Assembly (NCBI GenBank): GCA_035772405.1
Contig: JAYKKM010000496.1
Span: 598,501 to 662,500 of the forward strand
Source: Chrysogorgia sp. JL179-B06
Lineage: Eukaryota > Cnidaria > Anthozoa > Scleralcyonacea > Chrysogorgiidae
Length of the DNA stretch: 64,000 nucleotides
Direction: 5' to 3'
The notes beneath the pieces were generated by a model, which was not told where the DNA came from, ran no database searches, and worked only from the letters and a program-made list of their open reading frames with translations. The position numbers and the translations under genes are program-made. Each line of letters opens with the position of its first letter. Positions within the stretch are counted from its first letter, which is position 1. Below, piece by piece: positions 47,064 through 57,600 of this stretch.

Positions 47064-50000
47064 ATGAGTTTAAAAATGTCGCAAAAATGCTGGCGGAAGA
47101 TTCTCTATGAAGAACAGGATTATCCAGATAATTATGTGGATGCATCATTTTTGGATGAAATGAAAAAAAATGGTGAGAATACAGAAAACTGAAATACTTC
47201 AATTTCTTTCCATATAATTTAGTGCTACTATATATACAGTAATATGAAAAATTATGAATGAATCATATTTTTATACCATAGTTCTTTTTTTGTTTTAGTA
47301 TACACAAGAACATATCAATTTTGGAGTGTTTCAGATGCAGCAGGAACTGTCTCGCAACAACTCAGCAGGTACTACATAATACATACAAAATTATACTCTA
47401 TTATGGCCATGAAAACTATTTAACAAATAGATTTCATTTTGTTGTTGTCTGTTCAGTTATAGATGCACAGATGACATCAGAACGTGGTAAGAACAAAAAA
47501 GTGGCCCACGAGACGATAGTCCAGTGGGTCATTGATGTTCTTACCACGTTCTGACGTCTTCTGTTGAAGAGGGGTCATGAGGGGGTTTGCAAGGTGGTTG
47601 GTGGGTGTTCATAAGGTGTGTTTAGCAGCAGGGTTTAGTTTACATGTGTGTCCCCTGCACTGGGTGCTGGATCAGCTATATAGTGTATACATTTCTTATT
47701 TCATTTATGATTTTAGCTTGTGTATGTTCGTTATGGGTTTTGTCTGTATGAAAGAAGAAATTATCTCACCAACAGCGTTATTTGTTGTGTCAGCATTGGC
47801 AACATCACTGAGTTACTGTGTCTATGTTTTGACTTACTGGGATGAAAGAATCAATGATGGTAAATTCTATTTATTAAATAATTGAAATTAAGTTCTATAT
47901 TAATTATATTTATATATATTATATTTATATATATTTATATATATTATATTTATATATTTATATATATTATATTATATTATATTCTATATTATACTTAATT
48001 CCCTTTAAGCTCCAAACATTTCATTTTTTCTTTAATTAAGTTAAAGATGACCTCAAGAGTTTGGTTCTTTTTATGGCATTTTCTTTTGGTCTTTCCCCAA
48101 TTCTAAGAACATTAACAGATTCAATTAGCACTGATACCATTTATGCCATGACGGTGAGAATGGAAACATTATTTCTGTTGTTGTTGTTGTTGTTGTCATC
48201 AGAAGAAATACTATTCATCAGAAGGCTGATGTATTTTGTGTTTTTAGGTATTCATGCTTGGTTTGAATCTCTTGATGCACGACTATGGAGCCAGTGGGGC
48301 CATGTATGTACTATATACATAAGATATGGAGGGAAGGAGGGGTGAGGATGAAAGGGAGTACAGAAGGGAGAACAGAACAGAGTACATCTAAGGAAGAACA
48401 GAATGGAGAACAGAAGGAAGTACAGAAGGAAGAACAGAAGGAAGAACAGAAGGAAGAACAGAGGAAGTACAGAAGGAAGAACAGAAGGAAGAACAGAAGG
48501 AAGAACAGAAGGAAGAACAGAAGGAAGAACAGAAGGAAGAACAGAAGGAAGAACAGAAGGAAGAACAGAAGGAAGAACAGAAGGAAGAACAGAAGAACAG
48601 AAGGAAGAACAGAAGGAAGTACAGAAGGAAGAACAGAAGGAAGTACAGAAGGAAGAACAGAAGGAAGTACAGAAGGAAGAACAGAAGGAAGAACAGAAGG
48701 AAGTACAGAAGGAAGAACAGAAGAACAGAAGGAAGAACAGAAGGAAGTACAGAAGGAAGAACAGAAGGAAGTACAGAAGGAAGAACAGAAGGAAGTACAG
48801 AAGGAAGAACAGAAGGAAGAACAGAAGGAAGAACAGAAGGAAGAACAGAAGGAAGAACAGAAGGAAGAACAGAAGGAAGAACAGAAGGAAGAACAGAAGG
48901 AAGAACAGAAGGAAGAACAGAAGGAAGAACAGAAGGAAGTACAGAAGGAAGAACAGAAGGAAGTACAGAAGGAAGAACAGAAGGAAGAACAGAAGGAAGA
49001 ACAGAAGGAAGAACAGAAGGAAGAACAGAAGAACAGAAGGAAGAACAGAAGGAAGTACAGAAGGAAGTACAGAAGGAAGAACAGAAGGAAGAACAGAAGG
49101 AAGAACAGAAGGAAGAACAGAAGGAAGAACAGAAGGAAGAACAGAAGGAAGAACAGAAGGAAGAACAGAAGGAAGAACAGAAGGAAGTACAGAAGGAAGA
49201 ACAGAAGGAAGAACAGAAGGAAGAACAGAAGGAAGAACAGAAGGAAGAACAGAAGGAAGAACAGAAGGAAGAACAGAAGGAAGAACAGAAGGAAGAACAG
49301 AAGGAAGAACAGAAGGAAGAACAGAAGGAAGAACAGAAGGAAGAACAGAAGGAAGAACAGAAGGAAGAACAGAAGGAAGAACAGAAGGAAGAACAGAAGG
49401 AAGAACAGAAGGAAGAACAGAAGGAAGAACAGAAGCAAGAACAGAAGCAAGAACAGAAGGAAGAACAGAAGGAAGAACAGAAGGAACAACAGAAGGAACA
49501 ACAGAAGGAAGAACAGAAGGAAGTACAGAAGGAAGAACAGAAGGAAGAACAGAAGGAAGAACAGAAGGAAGAACAGAAGGAAGAACAGAAGGAAGAACAG
49601 AAGGAAGAACAGAAGGAAGAACAGAAGGAAGAACAGAAGGAAGAACAGAAGGAAGAACAGAAGGAAGAACAGAAGGAAGAACAGAAGGAAGAACAGAAGG
49701 AAGAACAGAAGGAAGTACAGAAGGAAGAACAGAAGGAAGAACAGAAGGAAGAACAGAAGGAGGAACAGAAGGAAGAACAGAAGGAAGAACAGAAGGAAGT
49801 ACAGAAGGAAGTACAGAAGGAAGAACAGAAGGAAGAACAGAAGGAAGTACAGAAGGAAGAACCGAAGGAAGTACAGAAGGAAGAACAGAAGGAAGAACAG
49901 AAGGAAGAACAGAAGGAAGAACAGAAGGAAGAACAGAAGGAAGAACAGAAGGAAGAACAGAAGGAAGAACAGAAGGAAGTACAGAAGGAAGAACAGAAGG

Positions 50001-53000
50001 AAGAACAGAAGGAAGAACAGAAGGAAGAACAGAAGGAAGAACAGAAGGAAGTACAGAAGGAAGAACAGAAGGAAGAACAGAAGGAAGAACAGAAGGAAGA
50101 ACAGAAGGAAGAACAGAAGGAAGAACAGAAGGAAGAACTGAAGGAAGAACAGAAAGTACAGAAGGAAGAACAGAAGGAAGAACAGAAGGAAGAACAGAAG
50201 GAAGAACAGAAGGAAGAACAGAAGGAAGAACAGAAGGAAGAACAGAAGGAAGAACAGAAGGAAGAACAGAAGGAAGAACAGAAGGAAGAACTGAAGGAAG
50301 AACAGAAAGTACAGAAGGAAGAACAGAAGGAAGAACAGAAGGAAGAACAGAAGGAAGAACAGAAGGAAGAACAGAAGGAAGAACAGAAGGAAGAACAGAA
50401 GGAAGAACAGAAGGAAGAACAGAAGGAAGTACAGAAGGAAGAACAGAAGGAAGAACAGAAGGAAGAACAGAAGGAAGTACAGAAGGAAGAACAGAAGGAG
50501 GAACAGAAGGAAGAACAGAAGGAAGAACAGAAGGAAGAACAGAAGGAAGAACAGAAGGAAGAACAGAAGGAAGAACAGAAGGAAGAACAGAAGGAAGAAC
50601 AGAAGGAAGAACAGAAGGAAGAACAGAAGGAAGAACAGAAGGAAGAACAGAAGGAAGAACAGAAGGAAGAACAGAAGGAAGAACAGAAGGAAGAACAGAA
50701 GGAAGAACAGAAGGAAGAACAGAAGGAAGTACAGAAGGAAGAACAGAAGGAAGAACAGAAGGAAGAACAGAAGGAAGTACAGAAGGAAGAACAGAAGGAG
50801 GAACAGAAGGAAGAACAGAAGGAAGAACAGAAGGAAGAACAGAAGGAAGAACAGAAGGAAGAACAGAAGGAAGAACAGAAGGAAGTACAGAAGGAAGTAC
50901 AGAAGGAAGAACAGAAGGAAGAACAGAAGGAAGAACAGAAGGAAGAACAGAAGGAAGAACAGAAGGAAGAACAGAAGGAAGAACAGAAGGAAGAACAGAA
51001 GGAAGAACAGAAGGAAGAACAGAAGGAAGAACAGAAGGAAGAACAGAAGGAAGAACAGAAGGAAGAACAGAAGGAAGAACAGAAGGAAGAACAGAAGGAA
51101 GAACAGAAGGAAGTACAGAAGGAAGAACAGAAGGAAGAACAGAAGGAAGAACAGAAGGAAGAACAGAAGGAAGAACAGAAGGAAGAACAGAAGGGAGAAC
51201 AGAAGGAAGAACAGAAGGAAGTACAGAAGGAAGAACAGAAGGAAGAACAGAAGGAAGAACAGAAGGAAGAACAGAAGGAAGAACAGAAGGGAGAACAGAA
51301 GGGAGAACAGAAGGAAGAACAGAAGGAAGAACAGAAGGGAGAACAGAAGGAAGTACAGAAGGAAGTACAGAAGGAAGTACAGAAGGAAGAACAGAAGGAA
51401 GAACAGAAGGAAGAACAGAAGGAAGAACAGAAGGAAGAACAGAAGGAAGAACAGAAGGAAGAACAGAAGGAAGAACAGAAGGAAGAACAGAAGGAAGAAC
51501 AGAAGGAAGAACAGAAGGAAGAACAGAAAGAAGAACAGAAGGAAGAACAGAAGGAAGAACAGAAGGAAGAACAGAAGGAAGAACAGAAGGAAGAAGAGAA
51601 GGAAGAACAGAAGGAAGAACAGAAGGAAGAACAGAAGGAAGAACAGAAGGAAGAACAGAAGGGAGAACTGAAGGAAGAACAGAAAGTACAGAAGGAAGAA
51701 CAGAAGGAAGAACAGAAGGAAGAACAGAAGGAAGAACAGAAGGAAGAACAGAAGGAAGAACAGAAGGAAGAACAGAAGGAAGAACAGAAGGAAGAACAGA
51801 AGGAAGAACAGAAGGAAGAACAGAAGGAAGAACAGAAGGAAGAACAGAAGGAAGAACAGAAGGAAGTACAGAAGGAAGAACAGAAGGAAGAACAAAGGAA
51901 GAACAGAAGGAACAACAGAAGGAACAACAGAAGGAACAACAGAAGGAACAACAGAAGGAACAACAGAAGGAAGAACAGAAGGAAGAACAGAAGGAAGAAC
52001 AGAAGGAAGAACAGAAGGAAGAACAGAAGGAAGAACAGAAGGAAGAACAGAAGGAAGAACAGAAGGAAGAACAGAAGGAAGAACAGAAGGAAGAACAGAA
52101 GGAAGAACAGAAGGAAGTACAGAAGGAAGAACAGAAGGAAGAACAGAAGGAAGTACAGAAGGAAGAACAGAAGGAAGTACAGAAGGAAGAACAGAAGGAA
52201 GAACAGAAGGAAGAACAGAAGGAAGAACAGAAGGAAGTACAGAAGGAAGAACAGAAGGAAGAACAGAAGGAAGAACAGAAGGAAGAACAGAAGGAAGAAC
52301 AGAAGGAAGTACAGAAGGAAGAACAGAAGGAAGAACAGAAGGAAGAACAGAAGGAAGAACAGAAGGAAGAACAGAAGGAAGAACAGAAGGAAGAACAGAA
52401 GGAAGAACAGAAGGAAGAACAGAAGGAAGAACAGAAGGAAGAACAGAAGGAAGAACAGAAGGAAGAACAGAAGGAAGAACAGAAGGAAGAACAGAATGGA
52501 GAACAGAAGGAAGAACAGAAGGAAGAACAGAAGGAAGAACAGAAGGAGGAACAGAAGGAAGAACAGAAGGAAGAACAGAAGGAAGAACAGAAGGAAGTAC
52601 AGAAGGAAGAACAGAAGGAAGAACAGAAGGAAGAACAGAAGGAAGAACAGAAGGAGAACTGAAGGAAGAACAGAAGGAAGAACAGAAGGAAGAACAGAAG
52701 GAAGAACAGAAGGAAGAACAGAAGGAAGAACAGAAGGAAGAACAGAAGGAAGAACAGAAGGAAGAACACAGAAGGAAGAACAGAAGGAAGAACAGAAGGA
52801 AGAACAGAAGGAAGAACAGAAGGAAGAACAGAAGGAAGAACAGAAGGAAGAACAGAAGGAAGAACAGAAGGAAGAACAGAAGGAAGTACAGAAGGAAGAA
52901 CAGAAGGAAGTACAGAAGGAAGAACAGAAGGAAGAACAGAAGGAAGTACAGAAGGAAGAACAGAAGGAAGTACAGAAGGAAGAACAGAAGGAAGAACAGA

Positions 53001-56000
53001 AGGAAGAACAGAAGGAACAACAGAAGGAACAACAGAAGGAAGAACAGAAGGAAGAACAGAAGGAAGAACAGAAGGAAGAACAGAAGGAAGTACAGAAGGA
53101 AGAACAGAAGGAAGAACAGAAGGAAGAACAGAAGGAAGAACAGAAGGAAGAACAGAAGGAAGAACAGAAGGAAGAACAGAAGGAAGAACAGAAGGAAGAA
53201 CAGAAGGAAGAACAGAAGGAAGAACAGAAGGAAGAACAGAAGGAAGAACAGAAGGAAGAACAGAAGGAAGTACAGAAGGAAGAACAGAAGGAAGAACAGA
53301 AGGAAGAACAGAAGGAAGAACAGAAGGAAGAACAGAAGGAAGAACAGAAGGAAGAACAGAAGGAAGAACAGAAGGAAGAACAGAAGGAAGAACAGAAGGA
53401 AGAACAGAAGGAAGAACAGAAGGAAGAACAGAAGGAAGAACAGAAGGAAGAACAGAAGGAAGTACAGAAGGAAGAACAGAAGGAAGAACAAAGGAAGAAC
53501 AGAAGGAACAACAGAAGGAACAACAGAAGGAACAACAGAAGGAACAACAGAAGGAAGAACAGAAGGAAGTACAGAAGGAAGAACAGAAGGAAGAACAGAA
53601 GGAACAACAGAAGGAACAACAGAAGGAAGAACAGAAGGAAGAACAGAAGGAAGAACAGAAGGAAGAACAGAAGGAAGAACAGAAGGAAGAACAGAAGGGA
53701 GAACAGAAGGAAGAACAGAAGGAAGAACAGAAGGAACAACAGAAGGAACAACAGAAGGAACAACAGAAGGAACAACAGAAGGAAGAACAGAAGGAAGAAC
53801 AGAAGGAAGAACAGAAGGAAGTACAGAAGGAACAACAGAAGGAAGAACAGAAGGAACAACAGAAGGAACAACAGAAGGAAGAACAGAAGGAAGAACAGAA
53901 GGAAGAACAGAAGGAAGAACAGAAGGGAGAACAGAAGGAAGAACAGAAGGAAGAACAGAAGGAACAACAGAAGGAACAACAGAAGGAAGAACAGAAGGAA
54001 GAACAGAAGGAAGTACAGAAGGAAGAACAGAAGGAAGAACAGAAGGAAGAACAGAAGGAAGTACAGAAGGAAGAACAGAAGGAAGAACAGAAGGAAGAAC
54101 AGAAGGAAGAACAGAAGGAAGAACAGAAGGAAGAACAGAAGGAAGAACAGAAGGAAGAACAGAAGGAAGAACAGAAGGAAGAACAGAAGGAAGAACAGAA
54201 GGAAGAACAGAAGGAAGAACAGAAGGAAGAACAGAAGGAAGAACAGAAGGAAGAACAGAAGGAAGAACAGAAGGAAGAACAGAAGGAAGAACAGAAGGAA
54301 GAACAGAAGAAAGAACAGAAGGAAGAACAGAAGGAAGAACAGAAGGAAGAACAGAAGGAAGAACAGAAGGAAGAACAGAAGGAAGTACATAAGGAAGAAC
54401 AGAAGGAAGAACAGAAGGAAGAACAGAAGGAAGAACAGAAGGAAGAACAGAAGGAAGAACAGAAGGAAGAACAGAAGGAAGAACAGAAGGAAGTACAGAA
54501 GGAAGAACAGAAGGAAGAACAGAAGGAAGAACAGAAGGAAGAACAGAAGGAAGAACAGAAGGAAGAACAGAAGGAAGAACAGAAGGAAGAACAGAAGGAA
54601 GAACAGAAGGGAGAACAGAAGGAAGAACAGAAGGAAGAACAGAGGGAAGAACAGAAGGAAGAACAGAAGGAAGAACAGAAGGAAGAACAGAAGGAAGAAC
54701 AGAAGGAAGAACAGAAGGAAGAACAGAAGGAAGAACAGAAGAAAGAACAGAAGGAAGAACAGAAGGAAGAACAGAAGGAAGAACAGAAGGAAGTACAGAA
54801 GGAAGTACAGAAGGAAGAACAGAAGGAAGAACAGAAGGAAGAACAGAAGGAAGAACAGAAGGAAGAACAGAAGGAAGAACAGAAGGAAGAACAGAAGGAG
54901 GAACAGAAGGAAGAACAGAAGGAAGAACAGAAGGAAGAACAGAAGGAAGAACAGAAGGAGGAACAGAAGGAAGAACAGAAGGAAGAACAGAAGGAAGTAC
55001 AGAAGGAGGAACAGGAAGTATAGAAGGAAGTACAGAAGGAAGTACAGAAGGGAGTACATACAGACAGACAGTTGAGGGTGGTAATACAGTAGCGGTGATA
55101 AAGTCTGAGTGAAGTGAAGATGTGTATTCTCATTTTATTTGCAGTGTTTCCAAAGCTGTTTCCTTAAACACAGCCATCTTTGGTTCTGTTTGTTTGGCTT
55201 CAAGATTACCATCATCATGGCATGCATTTGTCACAGTCATTTTAGCTGTGCAAATTTTTGCTTTATTTCCACTCTTTAGGGAACAAATCAAGGTAGCTAA
55301 CTCACTCTTCCCCTGTACTAGTTATCGGCCAATCTGTCTCAAGACTAGAACAACCTGGACTATTAACTTGCTGAGGCCTTTGAAACATTAGATACCAAAC
55401 AACAGTCTTTCTCAAGACTACAACAACCTGGTCAATAACTTCACACTTCTAATGCCATTTATAACAAAGCGAAAAGGTGGGAAATTCTGAGACTTTATGA
55501 ACGAAATACTGACGTTTCGAGCGGAGCCCTTCATTAGTAAGAGTAAGATGAAGACAAAGTCTCTACCCTACCCTACCCTACTCTACTCTACTCTACTCTA
55601 CCCTACCCACTCTACTCTACTCTACTCTACTCTATACTCTACTCTATACTCTACTCTACCCTACTCTATACTCTACTCTACTCTACTCTATACTCTATAC
55701 TCTATACTCTACCTACTCTACTCTACTTTACTTTACTCTGAAGATGACTGCCACTGAGTCCATTAAACGTCATGAGTTACTAACAATAGTCAATCAGGAC
55801 TACAACAACCTGGACAATCAACTTTACACTTCTATTTATTTTATAAAAACAAATACTATAGTTTAAACTATGTGTTTATTATTTCTTTTATATATTTTTA
55901 GACTTATTTTCCTGGTAGCCAGTTTATTATGACCTGGGGTTTATTTGGTATTTCCTTCCTATCAATATCCATTGTTTCAGTTTTGGGAGGGGTCTTTTTT

Positions 56001-56513
56001 ATTCTGGTACAACTGGCTGTAATTTTCCTCTGTCCGTACTGGTTGGTTAGTCTTCAAAGATATAAAAAGTAAGTGACATTCAGAGTGAAGTATATTTGGA
56101 AAAATAGTGACATCCCTGTCAAGTCAACGAAGCGAAATTGAACCAAACGCATCGAAAAATCTACCATCTTGTTAAATTTCACTAGCATGCATACATGAAT
56201 CGACTCTACAACTTTCCTGATAATATAAAATCATGCTGTGTTTCCTTGCAGTCTTATCTATAAGTAAGTTAACAAAACTCTTGTCACACCTCCCTTTTAA
56301 AAATAGTAATTATACCCGTCTCTTTTCATATCAAAATAGTTGGGAAATTCCAACCACAAGGTGATTGAGAAATCTACGTTTAACTCGGATCTTTTTGCCC
56401 CATATATAGCTTACATCCTACTTTCGGTATATCCTTGTCGATTTTATTATTTATTTTATCTTTATTTCAGCAATATCCATGGTCCTTGGGACGAAGCAGT
56501 TATTTCTAATTGA
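47064..56513 (+). CDS. PIGC: PIGC, GPI-GlcNAc transferase subunit, 282 aa
   Basis: PIGC is a multi-pass ER membrane subunit of the complex that transfers GlcNAc to phosphatidylinositol, the first step of GPI-anchor synthesis. Exons are 47064-47172, 47299-47368, 47717-47859, 48041-48153, 48248-48303, 55145-55292, 55902-56068 and 56471-56513. The sum is exactly 283 codons; human PIGC has 297 residues. Matching blocks are [105 protein letters not shown] and NIHGPWDEA at the C-terminus. Several hydrophobic helices are evident. The fifth intron (48304-55144) is 6841 bp, almost all a 12-bp minisatellite, while the other introns are 95 to 609 bp. Confidence 0.95.
47473..47558. repeat. 86-bp hairpin in PIGC intron 2
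   Basis: The arm GACATCAGAACGTGGTAAGA and its complement TCTTACCACGTTCTGACGTC (the right arm reads GTTCTTACCACGTTCTGACG) surround a loop with GTGGCCCACGAG. It resembles a very short foldback element. Confidence 0.7.
47885..48000. repeat. TA-rich microsatellite, PIGC intron 3
   Basis: Repeats of TATATTTATATATATTA and ATATT units occupy most of this 181-bp intron. Confidence 0.8.
48355..55050. repeat. 6.7-kb 12-bp minisatellite (GAAGAACAGAAG)n in PIGC intron 5
   Basis: About 550 tandem copies of GAAGAACAGAAG. Variant units are GAAGTACAG, GAACAACAG, GGAGAACAG, GAGGAACAG, GCAAGAACAG-type units and a few 9- or 10-bp units. Variants are clustered: GAACAACAG groups sit near 49488, 51908-51965, 53010, 53505-53545 and 53725-53990. 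A GAACTGAAGGAAGAACAG block followed by AAAGTACAG recurs at 50136, 50289 and 51667, showing higher-order duplication. The unit length is a multiple of three and holds no stop codon in any frame, so all six frames stay open for kilobases as EEQK, RTEG, KNRR, SFCS, LLFF and VLPS repeats. These are not proteins. The array lies wholly between two well-supported PIGC exons. Confidence 0.97.
55510..55546 (-). ncRNA. Degenerate hammerhead-ribozyme-like motif
   Basis: On the minus strand, CTAATGA is followed by a stem GGGC-TCC-GCTC, then GAAAC and GTC. This matches the order CUGANGA / stem II / GAAA / cleavage triplet of the hammerhead, with the core G replaced by A, so it should be inactive. Hammerheads of this minimal kind occur in Penelope-like retroelements and retrozymes. 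It lies in PIGC intron 6. Confidence 0.4.
55560..55737. repeat. (TCTAC)n / (CTACC)n pentanucleotide microsatellite, PIGC intron 6
   Basis: About 175 bp of TCTAC, CCTAC and TATACTC units, directly following the hammerhead-like motif. Confidence 0.9.
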
Positions 56514-56943
56514 TAATCCCCAGAAAGGTCAGTGGCAAAGTTTAAGTTAAATATTTAAATAAACTGCCAAAGTGAAGAACTGAGACATTGCAGGGATATC
56601 TTTACTATACACTAGGTCACACTACCAACGCTGCGCTGCACCGTCTGGTTTTATAAGCCTACCTACATCTGGTTTTAAATGTAAAGATTAGTGACTGATG
56701 AATTTGCCTGAGGTGTTTTACAACATATGGATAAGAACTGTGCCGTTTATAAATATATCGTCCAGTAGACTGGCCTGTCGCGCGAGTCATTGAGCCATAC
56801 ATCGCGAGAGAAATCAGTTGAACAATCGTTTATATGTCGAACTAAAATAATAAATATGAAGATAATAAATATGAAAGCTGCTAAGTTCTCAAAAGAACTG
56901 GATATAATATGAAAAGGAGAAATAAGAGAACTTCAATGTGTTG

Positions 56944-57075
56944 AAAAATACTTAAGTAAGAGTACTTATGTATATTCATGAACGACGTTTCGGACGATGT
57001 GTCCTTCGTCAGGTCTGACCCGAGGAAGGACGCATCGTCTATCAAAATACTTAGTACTCTTACTTAAGTATTTTT
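56944..57075. mobile_element. 132-bp foldback element, AAAATACTTAAGTAAGAGTAC arms
   Basis: AAAAATACTTAAGTAAGAGT and ACTCTTACTTAAGTATTTTT are perfect inverted ends. The middle carries GACGTTTCGGACGATGTGTC and its hammerhead-like complement. Confidence 0.75.
56973..57016 (-). ncRNA. Hammerhead-ribozyme-like core
   Basis: On the minus strand the order is CTGACGA (fits CUGANGA), stem II GGAC / loop / GTCC, GAAA, then ACGTC. Three pairs of stem I (CAG/C before, G/UU after the GUC) can form. Stem III is minimal (AC-GU), as in Penelope-like or retrozyme hammerheads that act as dimers. Whether it cleaves is not knowable from the sequence. Confidence 0.45.
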
Positions 57076-57600
57076 TGACACTATGCAACTTGTCTCTCAA
57101 CGGCTTATTCTGTTGTGTTGTAGTTGCACGAGAGTTGAGTATTACATTAGGCAACGTTTCGTGTAACTTGACTCGCAAAGTTTCACCATCTTTGTGTTTG
57201 TGACAAGGTACGTATGCACACCGAGTCTCCAAAGAGGAAAATAGCGAGACAAGTTGCAGATGGGGGTGTTACATTGTGTAACGCTGAAAAAGTTACTGTA
57301 ATTATTGCAGAAAGTAGAACTAGATTCTACTTTCTGCAACGATTGCAGCAACTTGTGTCTCAACAATTTTCGCTGTTGCAAGGTATGTTACACTATGCAC
57401 TGGTTCATGAAACTTGTTTTGCAACGCCGTTGCCAGACAAGTTACAGGAAACATTGACACGGGACATCAGTTTCTAAGAAATCAACGTATTAAAAATAGT
57501 TATTTTAGCAATTTTCTATAAACAAATGAATCTTATTATTTCAACTCTCAAACATGTACAATATATATGTTCAATAAATGATTAGTAAATAATCATAAGC

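Larger units (their letters stand above)
56514..57600. other. Convergent intergenic region PIGC / CCDC180-like gene
   Basis: No gene is seen. It holds a small foldback element with a hammerhead-like core (56944-57075). A second stretch (57110-57477) has TTGC/GCAA-rich inverted pieces, for example CAGAAAGTAGAACTAGATTC next to its complement near 57309-57340. Confidence 0.55.

Noticed and set aside
48252..55133. Very long open frames on both strands, up to about 2293 residues
   Set aside because: They are translations of the 12-bp satellite in PIGC intron 5. All six frames are open because the unit has no stop codon. There is no start context, no non-repetitive domain and no splice support.
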